Assembly (NCBI GenBank): GCA_963573385.1
Contig: CAUYLG010005472.1
Location: 1-64,000 of the forward strand
Direction of reading: 5' to 3'
DNA length: 64,000 bases
DNA from: Cacajao melanocephalus
Taxonomy: Eukaryota; Chordata; Mammalia; Primates; Pitheciidae
Below, piece by piece: positions 13,586 through 24,530 of this stretch. The notes under the pieces were generated by a model that did not search any database, was not told the origin of the DNA, and saw nothing but the letters and a program-made list of their open reading frames with translations. Made by a program: the position numbers and the translations under genes. Numbering within the stretch: the stretch's first letter is position 1; each line of letters opens with the position of its first letter.

Positions 13586-13960
13586 TGATATGGTAGGAAT
13601 ATTTGTGTCCCCTCAAATGTCATATGTTGAAATCTTAACTTGGTATTAGGTGTTATACATCCTGTAACACTGGTATTAGGAAGTGGTGTATTTGGGAGGT
13701 GGAGATTTTGATCTTAAGGTTGTAGTCTTTCTGAATGGGATTAGTTCCCTTATAAAGGAGATCTCCAAGAGCTCCTTTGCCCCTTCTACTATGTGAAGAC
13801 ATAGTGAGAAGCCAGTAGTCTTCCATCCAAGGAAGAGAACCCTCACCAGAAACCTGATCTCAGAATTCTGGCCTCTAGAGCTGTGAAAAATAAATTTGTA
13901 TTGTTTATAAGTCAGCCCATGTCTGCTGATTTGTTATTGCAGCCTGAATAGACTAAGACA
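13586..13960 (+). mobile_element. MLT1A-type solo LTR (ERVL-MaLR)
   Basis: Starts TGATATGG with TTTGTGTCCCC, passes through AATGGGATTAGTTCCCTTAT, CTACTATGTGAAGACA and CCTCACCAGAAACC, and ends GACTAAGACA. The flanks are GTACT and GTACC, a 4-of-5 target duplication. No internal region is attached. Confidence 0.85.
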
Positions 13961-14096
13961 GTACCTGTTTAAAATATGCATTTCCCACCTGTCCTCCCAG
14001 GAAACTGCTATCCAAGGGGTTCGAGGTGGGACCTGGGAAACATTTTCAACAAGGCTCTCAAGTGATAATTAAAATCAGCAACACTGCATTAGAACA

Positions 14097-14277
14097 CTGG
14101 TTCTCAACCCTAACTACTTGAGCAACTTCAAAAAAAAAATCCTGGTCCATGGGTCCTACCTCTAACCAATGTAATGATAATCTTTGGCGGCAGGACCCAG
14201 GCATTTGCACTTTTAAAAAAAGAATTCTCAGGTGGCTTTAATGTGCACCTAGGATTGACAATCATTGCTCTCAATGT
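14097..14277. repeat. MER20 DNA transposon (hAT-Charlie)
   Basis: Terminal ACTGGTTCTCAACCC faces a degenerate reverse copy near the far end (GATTGACAATCATTG). Between them are GACCCAGGCATTTGCACTTT and CAGGTGGCTTTAATGTGCA, all typical of MER20. Confidence 0.8.
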
Positions 14278-15379
14278 TCTTGTGAATATTAAAATAGATT
14301 CTGGAAAAATGCTGTGGGATAATACATTTTTACCTCTAGTGCTTCCCTAAGATAAAAGATATTTAACTTGAGTATTAAAATCAGAATGTTTCAGTTTGAG
14401 ACATATCATGTAGAGTCAATTTGAGTACCAGGTATTCAACATTTCTGGGGTGAAATAAGTCAGTCTCTAGACTTTTTCAAGAACTTTACCAATATTCTAT
14501 TTGGGCTTTTAATCATGTTTAATGCACCCTAGTAACCCCTTAGCAACAGACTGTGTTATGCAGATAAGATGCAAATTATCAGGTGCAGTAAGTAGAGAAA
14601 TGCAGAAACAAGATTTGAGGTTAATTGTGGTAGAATTTAAAATTGTGGCCAGGAACAGACTTCATTATTCTCCTTTTTGCTTCCAGAAAAGAATCTGCAC
14701 AGGTGTATTTACCTAGGTGATCTCCAGTATGGCGATTCTTAATTTTCCATCTTAGCTTTCGGAATATGTGGAATGAGCCAGGTTCTGATCTGGATGATGA
14801 CACAAGGATGTTGGCAGATTACGATGTCTCTTGATTTCAAGGAATTTAGCTTTATTTTTTTAGTGAGGTGCATTAGTTGAGGAAGATCCAGTACCAGATG
14901 GTAATGTTGGCTGCGAGTGGTTTTCTCACCTATGTTTGGCAGCCTTACTCGGAAGTGGTGCTTTCAGTGCCTGAGACTTCCAGTCTATGCTACTTAACAG
15001 GATTATTGGGAAGCTTTAGGTGGTATAGAAGCAATGACACATCTCATTAAAGGTCCCATAACTATGAACATCTGACATCTGTGCTGCAAATAGGACTGAA
15101 TGCAAACTTTGAGTGCTTACAGATTCAAGTGGTATGTTGTTTTTTAAAGGCACTACTGAAATTCATTATATTTACCAGGCTTGTAATTTCTAGAGACATT
15201 TTTGACTGGAAGACACAGATTACAAATTAATTAACCGCTCCTTTTAAAGATGACCTCCTCTTAAATGGGTTCCCTCTTTCCCAGCATTTAGACAATGGTT
15301 TCAGCTGATGGCTTATATGTGATTTAGCAATAATAATGACAATAACTATCATAATTTCAATACCTACAATATGCTAGGA
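14278..15379. other. Intron 2 sequence, no gene seen
   Basis: Unique-looking intronic DNA with short ORFs only. No recognisable repeat, RNA or coding feature. Confidence 0.5.
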
Positions 15380-15399
15380 TACTTTATGTATAAGTGATA

Positions 15400-15510
15400 C
15401 AATAGCTTTCCAAGATATTTCCACTTTGTGGATGAAGAAATTAAGGAACTTGCCAAAGACCACAAAACTCCTAAGTGACAGAGTCAGGATTCTGCCAGCT
15501 GTCTGGTTGA
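15400..15510 (-). repeat. MIR SINE
   Basis: GTGGATGAAGAAATTAAGGA, ACTTGCCAAAGACCACA and GTGACAGAGTCAGGATTC form the antisense MIR core. Confidence 0.75.
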
Positions 15511-15989
15511 CCAGTAAGGTCTCTGTCCGTCTTGCCACCGACCCCTGTACTGTGTACACGAATGGAATCAGCAGTCATTCCTATAAACTGCTCTAAGGTA
15601 AGTGAACATTATTAAAAGGTGGCCTGTATTTTCGTATTTAAACTGGAAAAACAAAAAAAGGTAAAACAACCAGATTCAGCCTCAAGGAGCTTACCATCCA
15701 GGTCTTTTATCACATTAAAGAATAACAGCCTGATTCTTTATACGCATTTCTTGATGCTTTAACTTTAAATTTTTAAAACACTGAGATACGTAGTGAAATC
15801 AGAAAATAATTTTTAAAAATCCAAATGTGTTCATCCTAAATTTGGCCTGGTTCCTTATAGCTGCAGAAATTCATTTTCACCCCGTTCCCCATCCTCCTTC
15901 CTGAAGCCCTAAAGCACAAACCCAGTGGGAGTCCCCTCTGTTTCCCAGAGGAAATATTTCATTCATATAATGTCTCCTTTGTAATCAAC

Positions 15990-16160
15990 ACTGAGAAATG
16001 TCACTTTGATTAAACACAACTCTGAATGACTAAGACCACAGTACAATAAATTCTCCAGAGCTATCTTTCAGAACAACTGATTGCTCTCCAGTCTTAATCC
16101 TCCAGAGTCTTATTTAATCAAAATGATGTTGCTAATTAAGGATTAAAACCTCCGAATAGA
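15990..16160. other. Candidate conserved non-coding element
   Basis: Non-repetitive block with clustered homeodomain-type TAAT and ATTA motifs (TGATTAAACA, TTAATCC, TTTAATCA, CTAATTAAGGATTAA) and no transposon match that I recognise. Its position about 1.2 kb on the 3' side (in gene orientation) of exon 2 makes an intronic regulatory element possible. Conservation could not be tested. Confidence 0.2.
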
Positions 16161-16829
16161 ATAAAAAAGAAGGATTTTTCTTTCTCCTTTGGGCAGGTCA
16201 AGGAGGCAGAATTTTGCTGCAAGGAAGTAAAGAGTTCCTTCTACCTTTAGTAAAACTGCATTGTTCTCTGACATTAGGACTTAATCCAAAATAGGACTGA
16301 GTGCTGCGTAATATTAATAGAATCAGAGAAAGAAAAAAGGGGAGCAAGAGAAAGAAAAAGAGAGAGAAAAGAGGAACTACTTGCAGTAGCTACATATACC
16401 TATATCCATACATATAGACACTATTTACTCTAAAAATGGGCAATGTAGCTCACATCTGTTTGACATCCACTGACAGATAACAACAACAAAGAAGTTTTAT
16501 ACTAAATGCTTAACTGCCCTCCCTTAAGATCCAAATATTATTTTTTTTCTTGAATTTGTATTTAGTAATATAAATTGTTTCCTTAAAAAACACAAAAATA
16601 GATGAACTCCGTAAGAACTCATTGGGACAGACAAAGATTCACAGGAAGGCTGTTTGATTTTCATAGAATATAAATTCTTTTAGGTCTTGGGAGTGAACTA
16701 GGTGAGAAACAGAGATGCTGGGTGATGTTTTAACATATTGTAAAATACTTCTTTCATCTTTACATCTTCTCTCTTCATTGGCCTAGAAATTATAATCTCT
16801 GCCAAATTAGTCTATTACAATATAGACAT

Positions 16830-17050
16830 ACTAACAGCTACCATGTTTTGATCACTTACTATGCACCAAGTTCTTTGCCAGCAATACACATGGTGTTACC
16901 TCTAATAAAACTGGAGAAAAGGTATTATCCCCCTTCAGAAATGAATAAACTGAAGTAGAGAATAAATGACTAGGTCAAGGTCGGCCAGCTTGTGTTATGC
17001 AGAGTCCAGACTTTAGGTATGTCTGGTTCCAAAGCCACGTTCTATTCTGC
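16830..17050 (-). repeat. MIR SINE
   Basis: ATCACTTACTATGCACC, GGTATTATCCCCCTTCAGAA, TGACTAGGTCAAGGTC and CAGAGTCCAGACTTTAGG follow the antisense MIR order. Confidence 0.7.
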
Positions 17051-17309
17051 AGGACAAAGCACTTCAAATCTTTTTACTTGGAAGATAAATGTATCAGCGT
17101 CTGTTGGGAAGGTGCTGGTAAGCTGGACTGGTCTCCATGAGGCTTAGAACCTCCTGCGATTACTGACTGAATCATCATCACAGATTCATCACATTGTCAC
17201 TTAGCGCAATTCATCACAAAGACTGAGCAACCAGTACCCAAATCGAATCAGAAAGTGAACAGTGAGAATGGTCATAAGCCTCTTTTCTCTCCTAATCAGT
17301 GCTACTTAC

Positions 17310-17532
17310 CAATTAAAAAAAGACATTCTTTTTTGTGATCCATACTCCTGAAGGCCAAAAGCACCCAGTGGACAGACGATGGCTCTTATGCCTCCCATGC
17401 CAAGGCAGATGGTCAACAGTGCTACGTAAAACAGCCTGTGCTGCTGCGTTTTTGGGATGTTGTTAACCACATGGTAAGTGCCCAGATAGAAATCTTCCAA
17501 GGGAAAAGCCACCACAGATAATAAAGCAGTGC
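17310..17532 (-). CDS. SLC15A5: SLC15A5 coding exon 2 (residues 121-195)
   Basis: This exon follows a good pyrimidine tract and CAG acceptor. It completes Gly121, runs 73 codons, and ends two bases into Trp195 before a GTAAGT donor. It encodes the end of helix 3 ([10 protein letters not shown]), a loop, and helix 4 at about 153-180. Helix 4 carries the L-G165-M-G-G168-I-R170 segment that corresponds to the POT signature GxGGIK...FGADQF. The usual Lys is Arg170 and the usual Gly-Ala-Asp-Gln is Gly177-Ala-Phe-Gly, so the acidic residue is missing. This divergence is seen directly in the sequence. Its effect on peptide or proton handling is inference and fits the orphan status of the protein. 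The exon is uninterrupted. Confidence 0.94.
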
Positions 17533-18889
17533 CTGTAGGTAGAGAAAAAAGAATAAACATAGCATAGAACAATTGGATCACCAAATCACATTATAAACAG
17601 GGCTTTTCCTCTGACAGTAGCATCATGTGGTGATTGTCTTATCCAAATATTTATGGTTATCATTGCAGTTGTGGGGATAGCCCGATGTTTTCTAATTATA
17701 AACATTTCCTTCAGTGTGTGTCTTAACTAATCCAGAGTTTTGGGGTTTTTTTCTCCTCAAGCTTGAACTATGTTTTCTCTTAGAATGTATAAGCAAATCA
17801 TGTTTATTTTGCCAAAATTAGAAATGCATTGTATAAAAAATGAAGCTGTTAGTATTCTCACCCCCAAAGGAAACCACTGTTAATAAAGGTTATTTGTTCT
17901 TAATCAATTGAGTGACAGAAATATCAGAAGCCTGTTACATAAAAACTTTTAAGAAGAACATTATTATAGTTAGAGGAGAATACAGTCTTTTTTTTTTTCC
18001 TTCTCTACTTCTCTTTCTCCTTGTAATGCCTTTCTTATTTCTCTTATTTCTCACAAAGCTGGATGAAGCCTTCTTTGCCACACACAGAGGTGAGAAGGCT
18101 GGGGACAGAGGAGTGTGAGCTGGAAGGAGAAAGGACATAAGTAACAAAAAAAGGTTGAGTATCCTCTCTCTTCCACCTTGCAGGGACCGCATTTGATGAC
18201 TCTCCTTGTCGAATAAAAATTACCATACAATTCCATGCTTTTGCTAAGCTCATTGCATTTTGCAAAGCATGTTCATGTACTACATTGTTTCATCTTGGAC
18301 AAACTTTGTGACCTGAGTGGACAGATTTTGGATAGATTTTCTTATTCAATTTTTTTTTTAAGAAACAGGATCAGTGAGGTTAAGTGATTTGCCCGATGTT
18401 ACAAAGTAACCCAGTTGTAATTCTCCCTCTTCTTGGACCTCCTACCATCAAGTAGTCAAATAATTTTTTTTTTTGAAATAGCATTTCCTCCCATCAGCTT
18501 ACAAAAGTAATATGTTCTTCAGAAAATTTGAAAAATAGAGGAAAGCACTCAGAATAATACAAAAGGCCCATATTGTCATGACTCAGAGATATACTTTTAT
18601 AAATAAATTTTACTTAAATAAATTGAGGTTACACTGTTGATTTTTTAATGTAACCAAATAATATGAACAGTTTTTAAAGTACCTTTATACTTTTCCAACA
18701 TGGTTTCTAGTGATGTTGTGATATGCTAATCATAATGTGTTTTAAAAGACCTTTCCAGTTATTTTTAATGAATACCATAAAATACCCTGACACTTAATTT
18801 TTGTGCTCATCTTTATTAGCCTAAGTTGTCAGTCAAAGGCATTCCTATTTTTATGGCTTCTTAATACCACTGGCAAATATTCTTTAACA
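17533..18889. other. Intron 1, distal part; one MIR fragment
   Basis: Contains the polypyrimidine tract and CAG acceptor of exon 2 at its left edge and a short MIR remnant near 18.37-18.42 kb (AGGTTAAGTGATTTGCCC). The remainder is AT-rich with no gene seen. Confidence 0.55.
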
Positions 18890-18900
18890 ATGCAACAAAC

Positions 18901-19197
18901 GGCCGGGTACAGTGGCTCACGCCTGTAATCCCAGCACTTTGGGAGGCTGAGGCGGGTGGATCATGAGGTCAAGAGATCGAGACCATCCTGGTCAACATGG
19001 TGAAACTCTGTCTCTACTAAAAATACAACGAAAATTAGCTGGACGTGGTGGCAGGTGCCTGTAATCCCGACTACTTGGGAGGCTGAGGCAGGAGAATCAC
19101 TTGAACCCAGGAGGAGAAGGTTAGAGTGAGCCAAGATCATGCCACTGCACTGCAGCCTGGGTGACAGAGTGAGACTCTGTCTCAAAAAAAAAAAAAA
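18901..19197 (+). mobile_element. AluSc
   Basis: Full-length sense Alu from GGCCGGGTACAGTGGCTCAC to an A-tail. The GAGGTCAAGAGATCGAGACC block is diagnostic of the Sc branch. A 9-bp duplication flanks it, ATGCAACAA at 18890-18898 and ATGCAATAA at 19198-19206. It lies in intron 1, antisense to the gene. Confidence 0.95.
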
Positions 19198-19206
19198 ATG
19201 CAATAA

Positions 19207-19989
19207 GTTAATCTCCTACCATCATTGTATGAGAAGACCTTCATTCATACTAGTTACCATCATTAATTTTTTTTGTTTTGATGATATGATTAGTGAAAAA
19301 TGGCTCCTCCATGTTTGTTTTGCTCTTCGTTTTTTAAATTTGGCATTAAGATTATTTGGTATGAATTTTTATACCATCATTTCATGTGGTTTGTTTTCTC
19401 AATTAGATTATAAATTCCTTTAGATAAAAATTTGGTCTAATGCTTTCATCTCCCCTACAGAGGCTTTCACAATATAAAGAATATGTGCACTTAATTGCTA
19501 TTTGGCAGCAGATTTATTTACCATGAGGTGGGCCCTTTAAATTATTGAGTTTGAAATGTTTTCTTTCAAGATTAGCCGGATGTGGAACTAACTGCTCCTT
19601 TTATAACACTCCGTCTTCTTTTCTGCAGGTGTGACATGAGGGCTGGCTAGACAAAGTGATGTCCAAAGTGGATGGGCAGGGAAACTATTTCATGCAGCAA
19701 CCATTTACTTAGGGACAAGGTACTTTTAGTTTGAATGGTATATTTGTGTAACTTAGAAAAGCACTTTATTCCATCTTTTGAGAAAATGTCATAATAGGCT
19801 GATTGTGTTAAATCAAAACTTTATTCTTATCTGTTGTTAAATGATGCAATAAAAAGATAAATCTATGATATATATGATGAAAAGTCTCCTCTGTGATGTG
19901 TGCAATTGTATATTGCATCATCAGTACATGTGCATTTAGTAGCTCTATAGAAGCACCATGATGTGTCATACCTGCTGCTAGGTGGTGGG
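19207..19989. other. Intron 1 sequence, no gene seen
   Basis: AT-rich intronic DNA without a recognisable repeat. An imperfect TGATATAT and GATG-rich patch occurs near 19.86 kb. Confidence 0.45.
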
Positions 19990-20620
19990 GGTCCACTGGC
20001 TCTTCTCTTCAGGAACTAATGAGTCCATTAGGGAAGTCAGCCATGCAGGTGGACAATTATATTATAAAGTGATGGATGCAATCATATAAGTTTTATATGG
20101 CTGTGGTTGAACACAGAGAAGCTAGCGACAAACACTATTTGATTCTTGAAAGAATTGCCGGGGTTTTCCAGTCATGGATAAGGGATGGAAAGTTAAGGGA
20201 AGGTGACAGTTTCAGGGAGAGAGAAGAGCATGCGTAAGATTAGAAAACTAGGGAAGGAGGCCAGGAGAAGTTCAGTAAGGTTGGGGTTGCTTGTTGAGCG
20301 AGAAGTCTAGAGAGGTGAACTTGGAATAGGTTGGTGAGGTTCTTGTATGTTAAATTAATAAATTTGTATTTTATTTTTTAGATAATAGAGCCAATATAGA
20401 GATTTATTTGTTCAGGAAGTCGGTGTTGTTGGTAGAATGGAGTGTAAACTGGAGACTGACAACTGGCAGCCGAGTAAGTAGGCCGCTGGCATGGTCAAAA
20501 ATGAGAAAGCTGCATTTTTTTCAGCTAGGGTGGTAGCAATTCAGACAGAAGAGACTTTTTTAAAAATATAACCTCTGATATTTAATGACTGGTTGGAATT
20601 TGATGGCAGCTGTAAGTGGA
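19990..20620 (-). repeat. L2 LINE fragments
   Basis: Antisense L2 landmarks in order: CAGGAACTAATGAGTCCATT, ACAATTATATTATAAAGTGA, GAGAGAAGAGCATGCGTAAG, then AATAGAGCCAATATAG. Diverged. Confidence 0.5.
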
Positions 20621-20859
20621 GGGCAACAAGGAAATAACTTTTAGTGAAAAAATGAATGGATGTAGAATTGACTTAAGTGTTCTGTTTGCCCAATTCTAAA
20701 GTTGGGATTTCTGTCCTGTCTGATGACTGACCTCAGAATTTAGACTGATAGAAACTCTCATGTTAAACAAGAAGTCGTCAAATGTTACTGGTGTGGCCTG
20801 TTACCAAGGTAAGCAGAGTAAATGAGTCTGGGGTTTGCTTTAATGTCTTCTTATCAGAA

Positions 20860-21620
20860 AGCTTTTTCTCAGCACCAAGTAGCAGCCCCATCACTGTCCA
20901 TTCCATCCTGTCCCCTACCCAGCTTTATTTTTCATCCTAACTCATTGCCACATCACCTTATATCTATTCCCTCGGTTATTTTCTCTCTCCCTGCACCAGA
21001 AAGTCAGCTTCAGCAAAAACAGACCACTTTCTTCGCTACTGCATTTCCAGACCTGGAATAATGCCTTGTACAGAGTAGTCAGTAAGAAATATCTGTGGAA
21101 TGTTGACTGATTATTTGCCATGCAGTGACTTAGTTTTTATTTCACAGAACTTCAGCTGCAAAGTTTATAGGTTTGACTTACACTCCAATGGATTCTCTGA
21201 ATGGTAATTTACCACCTGCCTGAGATTGTGTGATATGTCGAGTACCTGACATCTATCCATCTCATTCTCATCCTTTCCCCTACCGACATTTATTTCAGCT
21301 ATACCTCTCATTATTGGTAAAAAGCATGCTATATTCCCAAGTTGCTCAGATCAGAAACTAGGAGCTAATTTTTGTCCCCCATCACAATTGTACCTTTATT
21401 TAGTTGCCAAGTTTTTATAGCTTTTCACTTGTTCTTTCCTGAATTGGCACTTTATTGCTTAAACCATCATCCTGGAATTTTCTGATCTTTCTCTCTGTTT
21501 AATCCCTCACTGGGGTTGTCCATCCTGTATTGCAGAATGGCACTTTTCAAATGTTGTTTTCATGATATCTTTAGAGACTTCTTGTTGTTTAAGAAGAATA
21601 ATTGAACTTTTCAGCCTAAA
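20860..21620 (+). repeat. L2 LINE fragments
   Basis: Two adjacent sense L2 pieces. The first ends in GGAATAATGCCTTGTACAG, AGTCAGTAAGAAATAT (the L2 3' end). The second (about 21.24-21.6 kb) carries the ACATCTATCCATCTCATTC and TTAATCCCTCACTGGGG type text. The rest of intron 1 up to exon 1 holds an A/T-rich stretch and a T-run at 21.9 kb and nothing else recognisable. Confidence 0.5.
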
Positions 21621-22273
21621 ATTCTAGTCTGTTCTTCAATTTTCTCTCTATTCCCTATTAAACTATGTTGATCTTGTCCCGGCATTTCTCACAATTGGTC
21701 CCAAACCTTTGCATATATACATTAATATATACATAAAGAAGCACACTGTAGTGTCTAATTTACTCATTTTTAAAGCATATAATCATAGTTATTAATATAA
21801 AAGTCATGCCATCTATATGCAATCTTAATTACTATATGACTAATTAAAAGACCGCCTTTGGATAAAAACATTTCTCAATTATTTTACATGAACTTCAAAA
21901 ACCTTTTTTTTTTTTTTTTTAGCACATTTCATCTTAGTTGTGAAGCAAATAAATTTCACATTTCTGAGGTAATTCGTCATGAATTTGGGCTTGAGGTAAA
22001 AAGCAGGAAAGGAGGGCATTCTAAGGAGTAAGATAGACAGGTAAAGGAGTAATTATTGTAAATACAAGTGCAATGATATAGGCATCAAATTATCCTCTAA
22101 CACACACACACTAGCATTCTTCAAATAGTACAGAGAATGAAATACATTGAAACCACATTGTTACTCATCACATTTTATGCTAAGAGCAGAGTGGAAATAA
22201 CATAAACTAAAAATTCTAACAAAAATCTACTCAATTAAGTCACCAAACAATCCAGTCCACAGAGGACACTCAC

Positions 22274-22634
22274 CTAGAAAATGTAGAAACAAGCAAATAT
22301 ACACCAGTTTGTTTCTTCCTAAATAGACATCAGTGAGCCATCCGGCAAACACAGGGGTAAGCATTGACGTTCCAATAAAACACAAGTTTAAAATGGCTGC
22401 CTGGCAGTTGTGATAGCCAAGCTTGACGGTGCAAAAGGGGATCATGTTGCAGACCACTTCGAAGAATGTGAACCTCTCACACAGCTCCACCAGAAGCAAG
22501 CAGATTCCAACCTGAATTTTTTTCACAGAGTATGAGGAACAGAAATCACCAATATGTCTTACAGTTCTCTCCTCCTCAATGCTGTGATGTAAGCGTACTT
22601 TCTCATCCATTATGGTAAAGTCTGTAACAGACAT
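22274..22634 (-). CDS. SLC15A5: SLC15A5 coding exon 1 (residues 1-121, start codon)
   Basis: This exon encodes the N-terminus of an orphan POT/PTR2-family solute carrier, expected to be a proton-coupled membrane transporter of unproven substrate. The ATG at 22634 has an in-frame TAA 30 bases upstream and a G at -3, which fixes the start. A soluble N-terminus of about 38 residues leads into helix 1 (about 39-58), which contains E50-L-C-E53-R54-F, the family's ExxERF proton-coupling motif. Helix 2 is at about 75-95. G98-W-L-T-D102-V-Y-L-G106-R107 matches the conserved loop 2-3 signature, with Arg where Lys is usual. Helix 3 starts at about 108 and continues into the next exon. The donor is CTAG|GTGAGT, one base into codon 121. 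The frame shows no damage. The identity rests on remembered similarity to the family and on the match of all three exons. Confidence 0.95.
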
Positions 22635-22954
22635 GACTACCCTTCTTGAACACGACTTATGTTAGTGGTTTGAACTTGGTGGTATTTTGAACCCCATCCC
22701 TCTAATGAAAAAATAAGTAAGAACGTCGCTTTGAATTTCACATCCCCATGCTAGAATTTCATAAGGTTTGTGTTTTTGCTCATTAATGTTGTTCATTTTG
22801 ATGATCCAAGAGCACGGGAGAAGAGACACAAGTATTTAAACGTTCACGATAGCTCATTGTAGCCAAATCTGATTTGTTTGCTTAATTACTTCGCAGCAAA
22901 ATTAGGATCTTCTTCCAAAATTATATTGAATTACATGAATCCAGTTGCAAACAG
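22635..22954 (-). promoter_or_regulatory. Putative SLC15A5 5' UTR / proximal promoter
   Basis: This is non-repetitive AT-rich sequence directly upstream of the start codon. It has no CpG island, which is consistent with a tissue-restricted promoter. An in-frame stop lies at 22662-22664. No clear TATA box or initiator could be assigned, so the transcription start is unknown. An additional upstream non-coding exon cannot be excluded. Confidence 0.25.
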
Positions 22955-24168
22955 GTGGAAACTCATCTGCCTCACACTGATAAAGGTTTAAATACAGAGG
23001 CAGAGGAAGCAGTTTTTCAGGAGAATTTAAGCACTAGATCAAGAAATAATTTGAGTCTAATAATTTCTGATACTTTAATTAAACAAGTCAGAATAGTACC
23101 AAGAGATAAAGTGCAAAAGGAAATCTGTTTTGAGGGGGCACGATACCTTATCATTATTACATTTCTTGTTATTTTTGGTTGGAATTCTGATAAGAAAGTT
23201 AATTACGCAATGAAAGTGCTAGTACATTTAGGTAACAAGCAGAGTTTACAAGAAAGTAATTTAAGTTCACTAATGAAAGGAGAAAATATTAAACAAAACC
23301 CTGCTTCCTTTAAGTTGACCCCATGCTTGTAGAACAGCCTCTCAGAGGAAATCAGAATCCAAAGGTGCTATTCGACTCCTTTATTATTAATCAGTAGTCA
23401 GGGCTACAGCAACTAGCCTACACAGGCTTTGGGGAATATTGGATCTGGTATCACCCTGACCCTCCAGCTGGGTGAATGGATGTTAGCATTCTACTTTGGA
23501 AAGCAGGAGGGCCAATTAAGCTAAAAAAAACAGCAGTGAAAGAGAACACCTTAACATTTAGTGGTTTAGCTGCAAGGACATAGGAAGACAAGGGACTGGA
23601 ACTATTGGATCAAAGTCATAATAATTCAACATTTAAGTATAGGAATGCTATTTTCACACTGGAGTCAAAACCTAGAGACTGATAGGGGCTTTTGACTCTG
23701 ATTCTCATCTTTTAGTCCTGAGAGACTGGGAGCAAAATACTCTGTGTTGACCCCTTCTAATAGCCTCATTGTAATGGTAGCTATTTGTATCTGCTCAGCA
23801 TTGCTACCTTGGTAACAATGCCCTATCTTTCCTTTGTGTAAATTGATCATGCAATTTATTATCCAAACTTGGACAGTTTTGTGGGAGAAAAGTGCTGCTA
23901 TTTATAGTTATGCCTTAAAAAAACAGTTGTAAACTGGGACTGTCCAGGGCAACACTCTAACACGTGTTCACCCTACCTTTGGAGACTGACTCCTATCTAT
24001 CACTTGAGATCATGGTGGCACTATCGATTAGGATATCCCTTTTCTTCTGGCCAAGGGGATCAACACATGGTCTGAGATAGTGCTTTTACTTTTTTCCTCT
24101 GGAATTTTAATCTTGAGTGGAATGACTCAAGAATGGGCATGGTGGCAGCTGAGTTATTCAGATGGCAG
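22955..24168. other. Intergenic, upstream of SLC15A5
   Basis: Holds a 125-codon ORF on the plus strand (22955-23332) of unknown meaning, then unique sequence. Around 23.85-23.96 kb is an old repeat with ACTTGGACAGTTTTG and GGGACTGTCCAGG blocks. No supported gene. Confidence 0.45.
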
Positions 24169-24530
24169 TGTGTTAGTCTGTTCTCACTCTGCTAATGAAG
24201 ACATACCCGAGACTGGCTAATTATAAAGGAAGGAGGTTTAATGGACTCACAGTTCCACATGGCTGGGGTGGCCTCACAATCATGATGGAAAGTGAGAGGC
24301 ATGTCTTACATGGCTGCAGGCAAAGAGAGAAAATGACAGCCTAGTGAAAAGGGAAACCCCTTATGAAACTATCAGATCTTGTGAGATGTACTCGCTACCA
24401 TGAGAACAGTATGGGAGAAACTGCCCCCATGATTAAATTACCTCCCACCAGGCTCCCCCACAGTACTTGGGAATTATGGGAACTGCAATTCAAGATGAGG
24501 CTTGGGTGGGGACACAGCCAAATCATATCA
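24169..24530 (-). mobile_element. MST/THE1-group solo LTR (ERVL-MaLR)
   Basis: Antisense LTR reading from TGTGTTAGTCTGTTCTCAC through ACATACCCGAGACTGGCTAA, CCACATGGCTGGGGTGGCC and CAGATCTTGTGAGATG to AGCCAAATCATATCA. Single LTR without an internal region. No clean target duplication is visible (GGCAG against GTAGT). Confidence 0.88.
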
